The notes below the pieces were generated by a model. That model was given only the letters and a program-made list of their open reading frames with translations. It did not search any database and was not told the origin of the DNA. A stretch of DNA of 7,230 nt from NCBI GenBank assembly GCA_946480015.1, contig CAMLIL010000159.1, forward strand, positions 1 to 7,230, in the 5' to 3' direction. The stretch comes from an uncultured Oxalobacteraceae bacterium. Lineage in GTDB: Bacteria; Pseudomonadota; Gammaproteobacteria; Burkholderiales; Burkholderiaceae. The translations under genes and the position numbers were made by a program. Positions 1 through 5,079 of the stretch are shown here, in pieces; positions within the stretch are counted from its first letter, which is position 1, and every line of letters begins with the position of its first letter.

Positions 1-500
1 TCGGACGTGTACATGCCGGCGGCCATGTAGACGAGCTGGTCGTTGTTCGGATCGAGGGCGATGCTCTCCACGCCGTGATACTTGCTTTCGGCCGCGCCGA
101 AACCCGCACCGTCGGTGAGGGGCGTCCACGACGACGTGGCCTGGTTCCAGCGATAGGCGCCGCCGACGTCGGTTCTGGCGTACAGGACGTTCGTGGAAGT
201 CGGATGGAAGATGAGGCCACTGACGTAGCCGCCGCCGCCGAACTTCACACTGCTCCAGGTGCCGGCCGTCGTGGACTCGGGCGTGGGCGTAGGGGTGGGC
301 GTTGGGGTAGGGGGGGGCGTGGGAGTAGGGGTGGGGGTGGGCGTGGGCGTCGGCACAACCGGAACCGCCCCGCCTGAATTGCCAGACGAGCCGCCGCTGG
401 CTCCGCCTCCACCGCAACCGGCCAGCAGGACCATGGCCAGAAGTCTGGCCGAACGAAGTACCCGGGTCTTGATCGCCGGAGCTTGTGTCAGTGTACGCAT
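1..500 (-). CDS. GH74 xyloglucanase-type lipoprotein (5' part; runs off the left edge)
   Basis: The reverse strand reads open from an ATG at 500 through 166 codons to the window edge. Residues 1-29 form a lipoprotein signal: basic n-region, hydrophobic LLAMVLLAG, and a lipobox LAGC with Cys29 as the lipidation site. A Gly/Ser-rich stretch follows, then an almost perfect Pro-Thr linker (residues 50-74), then the start of a GH74 beta-propeller (from about residue 80). Diagnostic segments are GGGGYVSGLIFHPT, YARTDVGGAYRW and W-PLTD, which match the first blade of endo-xyloglucanases and reducing-end-specific cellobiohydrolases. Members of the family cut the beta-1,4-glucan backbone of xyloglucan; exact specificity cannot be judged from this part. 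It would be anchored in the outer membrane with the enzyme held away on the linker. The Shine-Dalgarno is weak. The upstream 258 nt contain a repeated leader element and a 41-codon ORF ending 10 nt before this start. A run of eight C lies within the linker codons. Confidence 0.93.
   Translation of the reverse strand, partial: MRTLTQAPAIKTRVLRSARLLAMVLLAGCGGGGASGGSSGNSGGAVPVVPTPTPTPTPTPTPPPTPTPTPTPTPESTTAGTWSSVKFGGGGYVSGLIFHPTSTNVLYARTDVGGAYRWNQATSSWTPLTDGAGFGAAESKYHGVESIALDPNNDQLVYMAAGMYTS
279..353 (-). repeat. Pro-Thr linker repeat with C8 homopolymer
   Basis: This is a low-complexity hexanucleotide-like tract (CCNACN) coding for alternating Pro-Thr, residues 50-74 of the GH74 lipoprotein. 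The alternation is broken once by PPP, which is encoded by a run of eight C on the coding strand (G on the plus strand, 310-317). Such linkers separate anchors or binding modules from catalytic domains in secreted hydrolases. Both the repeat and the homopolymer are prone to slippage; a change of one base would put the catalytic domain out of frame. Confidence 0.85.
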
Positions 501-510
501 TTACATCTCG

Positions 511-636
511 CTATGTGATGATCGAAGCGCGACCGGCCCGAGCCGGCCGCGCCATGGTTCTGAAAAAAGGCAGGCCGCAGCTGCCCAAATCTGCCTGGGT
601 AGCAGATTGAATGGCCTCCAAAGGTTTGCTCTCCAT
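511..636 (-). CDS. Possible 41-aa short ORF / leader upstream of GH74 gene
   Basis: A short reverse-strand ORF starts at an ATG at 636, with a strong Shine-Dalgarno (GAGGAG, 645-650, 8 nt before the ATG). It ends with TAG 10 nt before the GH74 start. The product begins MESKPLEAIQSATQADLG and has no recognisable domain, signal peptide or membrane segment. The ribosome site and first ten codons belong to a repeat whose other copy has the same GAGGAG, the same 8-nt spacing and an ATG at 2157 (MASNPLETIH). Conservation of the site suggests that translation may initiate here. However, most codon differences between the copies change the residue, so there is little sign of selection on the peptide. 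It could be a leader peptide coupled to the GH74 gene, the decayed start of another gene, or chance. I do not recognise it. Confidence 0.3.
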   Translation of the reverse strand: MESKPLEAIQSATQADLGSCGLPFFRTMARPARAGRASIIT

Positions 637-709
637 TCTGCTCACTCCTCGTGTGCGTCGCAAATCCCAAAATCACCAATGCGGGGAACCATTTTTCGGC
701 AGGCGAGGC
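607..709 (-). repeat. Leader element, copy A (upstream of intact GH74 gene)
   Basis: Read on the reverse strand, this 103-nt stretch matches 2084-2186 read forward, with about 89 of 103 positions identical and no gaps by hand alignment. Shared blocks include GCCTCGCCTG, CGAAAAATG, GCGACGCACACGAGGAGTG and CAGAATGG. It contains a good ribosome-binding site (GAGGAG) 8 nt before an ATG, and an AATG-N8-CATT inverted motif. Its placement 5' of the GH74 gene suggests a promoter and 5' leader. Unlike copy B, 106 nt separate it from the GH74 start codon. Confidence 0.85.
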
Positions 710-722
710 TTCACCGCCTCGC
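703..722 (-). other. GC-rich hairpin after the TonB-N/PA14 gene
   Basis: A perfect 7-bp stem (GCGAGGC / GCCTCGC) with a 6-nt loop lies about 37 nt after the stop of the leftward TonB-N/PA14 gene, at the edge of leader copy A. No T-run follows it on the reverse strand, so it is at best a weak or factor-assisted terminator. It may instead be a boundary structure of the repeat, although copy B lacks the pairing arm. Confidence 0.4.
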
Positions 723-758
723 GCGTGGGCTATGTTTTCGTGCTTGCTCAGGACAGGA

Positions 759-1736
759 TCAGTCTTTCGCCTGGAGCGCCGTCAGCGTGCCGGCCGGTGG
801 CCGCACGATTATGCTGCGCGGCAAATAGCCGTAATCGGCCGCGCCGGGCTTTTTCCATGCGAGCATCAATGCGAGATCGGGGCCTGGACCTTGGAAGTAG
901 CGCACGCGGAAATGATGCGGTCCCTTCTCCAGCTTGATCCTGGTCGCCACCGGCGTCGGCGCGTGAATGCCATCGTTGTCGATGACGTTCTCGTCATCGA
1001 TGCTCAGCACGGCGCCGTCGTCGGCCAGCAGCATGAATTCCCAGGTGGCGGTGTCGGGAATGTTGACGGTGAAGCGGATATCCAGCCCGAACCATTCGAC
1101 CGTCGATCCCATGCCGGGAAAGCCTTCCAGAAAGCTGCGCGGCGCAATATCGAGCTGGGCCAGGCAAACGCGCTTGATCGGCTTGCGGTACCGCATCTCG
1201 CTGACCGAGCGGGTGTCCCTGGGCAGGCGATAGACGTCGGCAATCATATGCCGATCCGACGCTTCCGCGCATTCTTCGAACAGCTTGGGCGCGGCGGGAA
1301 CTGCCTTGACGGCGGCACTGGCCACGGCCTGCGCCGGTGGCGCGGGCGTGGGTGCGGCCGGCGCGCTGACCGGCCCGGGAGCGCTGACCGGTGCCGGCGC
1401 GCTGACCGGCACCCGAATCGCGTCCTGCACGACATCGATCACCGGCGGCGGGGGCAAGGTGGTCTGCGGAGGAGGCGGCAGATCAAGGGGCTTGATGTCG
1501 GCCGGCTTCGGTTCGGGTATCTTTTCCGGCACTGTCTCCTGGACCATGATCATTTCGACACTGGTGGCTTTGGGCGGCGGGGGTTGGCGCGAGCGCGACA
1601 GCATCACGGCCATCAGCAAGGCTATATGGATGAGCAACACAATGAGCAGCGCAACGTGCTTGTTGCTGCGCCCCCATTGTGGCTCTGGTGCCGCGTCGGG
1701 CAAGGGGGAACTGGGTTCCGGCGGTGTAGGGCTCAT
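759..1736 (-). CDS. TonB-like N-terminus fused to a PA14 domain, membrane-anchored
   Basis: This is a 325-residue protein. Residues 1-27 are short, Pro-rich and cytoplasmic; residues 28-46 form one membrane helix (ALLIVLLIHIALLMAVML); residues 52-149 are a Pro/Ala-rich periplasmic spacer. The C-terminal part, about 192-311, is a PA14-type beta-barrel (WEFMLLADDGAVLSIDD, then a HFRVRYFQGPGPDLALMLAW-type strand pattern). The N-terminus resembles TonB: an inner-membrane helix with a central His (His37), then QPPPPKATSVEMIMV. The usual TonB C-terminal domain is absent and PA14 stands in its place. PA14 domains often bind carbohydrate. A role in handling glycans at the periplasmic or cell-surface side is inference. 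I chose the ATG at 1736 because GGAAAC lies just upstream; an in-frame ATG at 1793 would add 19 hydrophobic residues but has no ribosome site. The spacer holds three tandem PVSAPx units. The gene lies 258 nt upstream of GH74 on the same strand. Confidence 0.85.
   Translation of the reverse strand: MSPTPPEPSSPLPDAAPEPQWGRSNKHVALLIVLLIHIALLMAVMLSRSRQPPPPKATSVEMIMVQETVPEKIPEPKPADIKPLDLPPPPQTTLPPPPVIDVVQDAIRVPVSAPAPVSAPGPVSAPAAPTPAPPAQAVASAAVKAVPAAPKLFEECAEASDRHMIADVYRLPRDTRSVSEMRYRKPIKRVCLAQLDIAPRSFLEGFPGMGSTVEWFGLDIRFTVNIPDTATWEFMLLADDGAVLSIDDENVIDNDGIHAPTPVATRIKLEKGPHHFRVRYFQGPGPDLALMLAWKKPGAADYGYLPRSIIVRPPAGTLTALQAKD
1363..1413 (-). repeat. 18-nt tandem repeat encoding PVSAPx
   Basis: Almost three copies of an 18-nt unit (plus strand gcgctgaccgg plus seven variable bases) lie in the spacer of the TonB-N/PA14 gene. 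They encode PVSAPA-PVSAPG-PVSAPA. The unit length is a multiple of three, so copy-number change would alter spacer length without a frameshift. Confidence 0.8.
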
Positions 1737-2083
1737 TCGTTTCCAAAAAACAAAGGCAAAAGAGAATACGATCAAAAAATCAAACAGCGGCATCGGGAAG
1801 CCGGCCGGCTGCGCGTCGCGCAGGAAGAATAGGCGCTTTGGCGCCCCCTTGACTGCTGACCATCGCGATGTCTCCTTTGCTGACGATATCGGCTGGCTTC
1901 AAATCTATCGAAGTCTTACCAGCAGATGAATATGGTGCCCGATGCACGGCGGCGGCGATATTGCCAAAATCCCCGACAACCTGAATACAATTGCGAACTC
2001 GACGGCTCGTTGAAGCGGCGCCAGGTCCCGCATCATCGCCGGCTGCCGGTGCCTCTCGGACTGGCGCCTGAAAAAAATTGGTG
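1737..2083. other. Intergenic stretch, no gene recognised
   Basis: This lies between the start of the TonB-N/PA14 gene and leader copy B. A reverse-strand frame is open through it but shows no domain and no convincing codon pattern. A short hairpin (GGCGC-TTTG-GCGCC, 1832-1845) and a larger imperfect palindrome (2017-2068) are present. An AT-rich block at about 1741-1790 is where a promoter for the leftward gene would be expected; no clear -35/-10 pair can be named. Confidence 0.6.
2017..2068. repeat. Imperfect palindrome / hairpin
   Basis: The outer arms GGCGCCA and TGGCGCC pair, followed by GTCC with GGAC after one bulged G, giving about 11 pairs. The interior holds a smaller CCGG-CTG-CCGG hairpin. 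No T-run follows on the plus strand (A-rich instead), nor on the minus strand, so it does not look like a terminator. It lies 16 nt before leader copy B. Confidence 0.5.
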
Positions 2084-2186
2084 GCCTCGCCTGTCGAAAA
2101 ATGACTCCGCGCATTGGCGATTTGGGCAATTGCGACGCACACGAGGAGTGCGCAGAATGGCGAGCAATCCGTTGGAGACCATTCAT
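2084..2186 (+). repeat. Leader element, copy B (upstream of GH74 remnant)
   Basis: This is the forward-strand counterpart of 607-709, about 86% identical without gaps, so the two copies form an inverted pair around the TonB-N/PA14 gene. It keeps GAGGAG (2143-2148) 8 nt before an ATG at 2157 and the AATG-N8-CATT motif. Here the element runs directly into the GH74 remnant's start region; the 106 nt found in copy A are missing. From the ATG at 2157 a 52-codon frame reads through to the TGA at 2315, joining leader codons to the GH74 tail. Confidence 0.85.
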
Positions 2187-2315
2187 GCGACATCACACCA
2201 TCCCCGGCGATCAAGACCCGGCTACATCGTTCGCGGCGTGATGGCGGGCGACTGGAACACCTACGGACGGATCTACGTCTCCGGTACCGGCCGGGGTATG
2301 CTCTACAGTAACTGA
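2185..2315 (+). pseudogene. Gutted GH74 gene: start region joined to C-terminus
   Basis: Two pieces of a GH74 gene are joined here. The 5' piece (ATG at 2185 to about 2230) matches the intact GH74 gene's signal-peptide codons at nucleotide level: 18 identical bases (2204-2221 against 462-479 reversed), then TAC-TCGTTCG, at 19 instead of 21 nt from the ATG. The 3' piece (about 2235-2315) encodes GVMAGDWNTYGRIYVSGTG and then RGMLYSN-stop, which is the ending expected of GH74 proteins (tGDp-YGRVYvgtnGRGiiYgd). The roughly 700-residue propeller between them is missing. The original start frame is shifted, but a frame from the leader ATG at 2157 is open to the stop, so a 52-aa peptide could be made. 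The simplest reading is a paralogue with a large internal deletion. The 3' match rests on recognised family motifs, not on an alignment. Confidence 0.7.
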
Positions 2316-2381
2316 TCGACATGAGCGGCAGGGCCAGGCGCCATGTTGTCGAGCGCCTCGCCTTGTCGTTCTTGTCACCGC

Positions 2382-2405
2382 GTTCGCGACGTAAATGGCG
2401 CGAAC
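2382..2405. promoter_or_regulatory. Inverted repeat before the GH51 gene, possible operator
   Basis: GTTCGCG and CGCGAAC form a perfect 7-bp inverted repeat with a 10-nt spacer, ending 49 nt before the chosen GH51 start. The size and symmetry suit a dimeric regulator site, but the GC-rich arms could also arise by chance or act as an RNA hairpin. It spans the alternative ATG at 2395, which argues mildly against that start. Confidence 0.3.
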
Positions 2406-2454
2406 ATCACAACCAAAGCGCCCCGCAGGCGCAGCCCCACTACACGCTCACCCC

Positions 2455-4500
2455 ATGAACTCGAACATCCCATCTCGCAGCGCCGCCACGCCGGCCGCGC
2501 AACGCCGCTTCCGCACCCCCCGCCTGCTGTCGCTGGCTGCCCTGATCGCGCCCCTGGCGATGGCGCAAACCGCCGTCAGGATCGACCTCTCCAAGCCCGG
2601 CGTTCCCGTCAGCCCGACCTTGTACGGCCTGATGACTGAGGAAATCAACTTTTCCTACGATGGCGGCGTGTACGCCGAGCTGGTGCGCAACCGCGTCTTC
2701 AAGGACGACAGCACGAAGCCCGTGCACTGGTCGGTGGTGCAGGACGCCGGCGGCAGCGCCGAGATCGCGCTCGACCAGCGCTTTCCCGTAGCCGCCACCG
2801 CCCTGACCACCAGCCTGCGGCTCGACGCCACCCGCGCCGCGCAGGGCCGCCGGGTCGGCATCGCCAACGCCGGCTACTGGGGCATTCCGGTCAAGCCGAA
2901 CACCCGCTACCGCGCCAGCTTCTACGCCAAGACCGCCGGCGCCGGCGGCGTGCCGCTGACCGTCAGCATCGAAGGCACCGACGGCAAGACCGTGTACGCG
3001 CAGGCCGAGGGCGTCCGCATCAACGGCGAATGGAAACGCTACAGCGTCACCCTGACGACCGCCGCCAACGTCAAGCCGACCGCCGACGCGCGCCTGGTGA
3101 TCGCCACCGAAAACCCGGGCACCGTGTGGTTCAACCAGGTCTCGCTGTTCCCGCCGACCTACAAGGACCGGCCGAACGGCAACCGCGCCGACCTGATGCA
3201 AAAGATGGTCGACATGAAGCCGGCCTTCCTGCGTTTCCCGGGCGGAAATTACCTCGAAGGCGAGACCGTGGCGACCCGCTTCAAGTGGAAGGAAACGCTC
3301 GGCCCGATCGAGCAGCGTCCCGGCCATCGCGGCACCTGGGGCTACCGCTCGTCCGACGGCATGGGCCTGCTCGAGTTTCTCGAGTGGTGCGAGGACATGC
3401 ATGCCGAGCCGGTGCTGGCGGTGTTCGCCGGCTACGCGCTGCACGGCGAAACCATTCCGGCCGGCCCGGAACTGCAGACCTTCGTCCAGGAAGCGCTCGA
3501 CGAGATCGAATACGTCACCGGGGACGTGAGCACGAAGTGGGGCGCGCAGCGCGCCAAGGATGGCCATCCGGCCCCGTTCAGGCTGCGCTACGTCGAGATC
3601 GGCAATGAGGACGGCTTCGACAAGCAGAAGACCTACGACGCCCGCTACACCCAGTTCCACGACGCCATCAAGGCGAAGTACCCGCAGCTCAAGCTGATTT
3701 CCACCGTGAACGGCAAGGACTGGGTTAGCTCGCAACAGAAGCTGACTAGCCGGGTGCCCGACCTGGTCGACGAGCACTACTACTACAGCCCGATGGAGAT
3801 GATGAACGACGCGGCGCGCTACGACGGCTACGAGCGCAAGGGACCGAAAGTGTTCATCGGCGAGTGGGCCGCGCGCGAGGGCGAGCCGACCACCAACCTG
3901 CACGCCGCGCTGGCCGACGCCGCCTTCATGGCCGGCATGGAGCGCAATGCCGACGTCGTCGACATGTCCTGCTACGCGCCGCTGCTGGTGAACGTGAACC
4001 CGGGCGGCATGCAGTGGAAATCGAACCTGATCGGCTACGACGTGCAAGCGAGCTACGGCTCGCCGTCCTACCACGTGCAGAAGATGTTCAGCAATTATCT
4101 GGGCAACGTGTCGCTGCCGGTGAAGGCGGAGAAGGTCAGTACGCAGACCTGGCAGCAGCCGGCCAACAAGGATACACCGCAGGTACTGCCGCCGACCTGG
4201 CAAGTGCCGACCATGTTCTTCTCGGCGACCAAATCGGACCGGCGCGGCGAGATCTACCTGAAGGTCGTCAACGCGATCGGCAGTGCGCAGACGGTGCAGG
4301 TCGACCTGGCCGGCGCCGGCAAGGTGGCCGCCGAAGGCAAGGCGATCATACTGAGCTCGGCGAAGAAGGAAGACACCAACACCATCGCCGAGCCGAGCAA
4401 GGTGGTGCCGGTAACTAGCAAGGCGAGCGGGCTCGGCAAGCAGTTCAGCTACCGCTTCGAGCCGTATTCGGTGACCGTGCTGGTGCTGTCGACAAAATAG
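2455..4500 (+). CDS. GH51 alpha-L-arabinofuranosidase, secreted
   Basis: This 681-residue exported enzyme is predicted to remove terminal alpha-L-arabinofuranose from arabinoxylan, arabinan or arabinosylated xyloglucan. A long basic n-region and LLSLAALIAPLAMA form a signal peptide, probably cleaved near residue 37 before QT. GH51 features follow: VSPTLYGLMTEEINFSYDGG, a CBM4/9-like beta-sandwich at about 100-232, then the catalytic barrel with LRFPGGNYLEG. The acid/base is Glu385 in EIGNED, the nucleophile Glu470 in FIGEWAAREG, followed by the C-terminal beta-domain ending YSVTVLVLS. The layout with an inserted carbohydrate-binding-like domain is that of the longer GH51 enzymes (plant ASD1-like) and appears full length. 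The start is uncertain: ATG 2455 gives a normal signal peptide, while an in-frame ATG at 2395 adds 20 residues; neither has a clear Shine-Dalgarno. It follows the GH74 remnant by 139 nt on the same strand. Confidence 0.96.
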   Translation: MNSNIPSRSAATPAAQRRFRTPRLLSLAALIAPLAMAQTAVRIDLSKPGVPVSPTLYGLMTEEINFSYDGGVYAELVRNRVFKDDSTKPVHWSVVQDAGGSAEIALDQRFPVAATALTTSLRLDATRAAQGRRVGIANAGYWGIPVKPNTRYRASFYAKTAGAGGVPLTVSIEGTDGKTVYAQAEGVRINGEWKRYSVTLTTAANVKPTADARLVIATENPGTVWFNQVSLFPPTYKDRPNGNRADLMQKMVDMKPAFLRFPGGNYLEGETVATRFKWKETLGPIEQRPGHRGTWGYRSSDGMGLLEFLEWCEDMHAEPVLAVFAGYALHGETIPAGPELQTFVQEALDEIEYVTGDVSTKWGAQRAKDGHPAPFRLRYVEIGNEDGFDKQKTYDARYTQFHDAIKAKYPQLKLISTVNGKDWVSSQQKLTSRVPDLVDEHYYYSPMEMMNDAARYDGYERKGPKVFIGEWAAREGEPTTNLHAALADAAFMAGMERNADVVDMSCYAPLLVNVNPGGMQWKSNLIGYDVQASYGSPSYHVQKMFSNYLGNVSLPVKAEKVSTQTWQQPANKDTPQVLPPTWQVPTMFFSATKSDRRGEIYLKVVNAIGSAQTVQVDLAGAGKVAAEGKAIILSSAKKEDTNTIAEPSKVVPVTSKASGLGKQFSYRFEPYSVTVLVLSTK

Positions 4501-4772
4501 GCCGCCAGCTGGCGCGATGCGGTCGCGTTGGGACTTCTGCGCCGCCTCGACGCGCTTGCGCATCTGCGGCCTGGGCAGTCGCGGTAGTCGACCTCCGAGC
4601 ATGGGCTGGCAAAAGCGCTGCTGGCGCTGATTGTCCTGCTCCTTGCGGACATGCTGCTGGCGGTATTTTTTTGTCATGTTTGGCCCCAGCGCTGGCGACC
4701 CTTGTCCTGGGTGGCTGGGCTGCTGACTGAACAAAGCGGCGCCGGCGTGTCCGAAATCGCGCATTTGCAGAC
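4501..4772. other. Intergenic stretch, no gene recognised
   Basis: I see no supported gene here. One forward frame (4504-4584) has high third-position GC and ends at TAG. The same frame then continues with a hydrophobic segment (ALLALIVLLLADMLLAVFF, about 4614-4670). It may be decayed coding sequence, but I cannot name a family. There is no clear T-rich terminator directly after the GH51 stop. Confidence 0.5.
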
Positions 4773-4805
4773 GGCGCGGGGCGCGGCATGCTGTATTCCA
4801 ACTGA
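4773..4805 (+). pseudogene. GH74-like C-terminal tail, remnant
   Basis: The forward frame reads GAGRGMLYSN-stop. The GH74 remnant at 2283-2315 reads GTGRGMLYSN-stop, so nine of ten residues and the stop agree. The DNA differs at many third positions and uses TCC against AGT for Ser, which is the pattern of long-diverged coding sequences rather than a recent DNA copy. Upstream in this frame the similarity fades after about two more residues. A strong terminator follows 28 nt after the stop, as expected at a gene's true end. I infer the last codons of a lost second GH74-type gene. Confidence 0.6.
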
Positions 4806-4833
4806 TCAGCAACACGCATCAAGGTAAGTCAGT

Positions 4834-4874
4834 GACCGCCGCGGCGCCGCAAGGATGCCGCGGCGGTCCTTTGT
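4834..4874 (+). terminator. Strong stem-loop terminator
   Basis: A perfect 12-bp GC-rich stem (GACCGCCGCGGC / GCCGCGGCGGTC) with an 11-nt loop is followed by CTTTGT. It is the most stable hairpin in the window. It stands 28 nt after the GH74-like tail and 333 nt after the GH51 stop, so it probably belonged to the lost gene and now ends GH51 transcription. It separates GH51 from GH43/GH39. Confidence 0.75.
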
Positions 4875-4920
4875 AAACCACGACCGGGCTGGATGCAATC
4901 GACCACCCCGCCCGACAGGA

Positions 4921-5007
4921 AGCGCGCTATGGCTGACAGCGGCGGACGCGCATAGTACCTTCACGCAAAAGGATGCGGTCAAGCTGGCGCCGTTCGCGGT
5001 TCTTTAG
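4921..5007 (+). pseudogene. Fragment resembling the C-terminal region of a bacterial GH51 enzyme
   Basis: The forward frame reads SALWLTAADAHSTFTQKDAV and then KLAPFAVL-stop. This resembles the conserved LTa-amdaHNTFdaPdaV-PapF segment near the end of intracellular-type bacterial GH51 arabinofuranosidases. The complete GH51 enzyme at 2455-4500 is of the other, longer type and has no such segment, so this is not a simple copy of it. Upstream of about 4918 the frame loses family likeness, and the stop comes earlier than usual. I infer a leftover of a further arabinofuranosidase gene; a chance match is possible because the segment is short. Confidence 0.5.
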
Positions 5008-5079
5008 ATTCAGTAACTTATGGTGGAGCGCAAGATAGCCCCGCGATCTCGAACAATTTAGCTTTTGAATATTTGACAC

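Noticed and set aside
607..709. Highly similar peptides (NGLQR-HSAHSSCASQ-PKSPMRG-IFRQAR) in one frame of both repeat copies, suggesting a transposase-like ORF
   Set aside because: The similarity follows from the DNA identity. In each copy the frame has no common extension beyond the repeat and matches no family I know.
651..1832. Long forward frame opposite the TonB-N/PA14 gene
   Set aside because: It is Arg/Gly-rich and has no domain; the reverse strand has clear membrane helix, spacer and PA14 pattern.
1832..1845. Hairpin GGCGC-TTTG-GCGCC as a terminator
   Set aside because: The stem is only 5 bp and the following bases are not a T-run on either strand.
607..2186. Inverted repeats as ends of an insertion sequence carrying the PA14 gene
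   Set aside because: No transposase, no target-site duplication seen, and the repeat is better explained by the duplicated GH74 5' region; kept only as a possible inversion substrate.
1780..2190. Reverse-strand frame with a signal-peptide-like stretch (FCALLVCVAIAQIANA) and a 100-residue tail
   Set aside because: The hydrophobic part falls inside leader copy B. The same frame in copy A loses the hydrophobicity (VCVANPKITNA), there is no domain, and it runs antisense to the GH74 remnant.
2440..4815. Very long open frame on the reverse strand (791 codons)
   Set aside because: It is antisense to the GH51 gene, His/Arg/Gly/Val-rich and without domains: a typical shadow of a high-GC gene.
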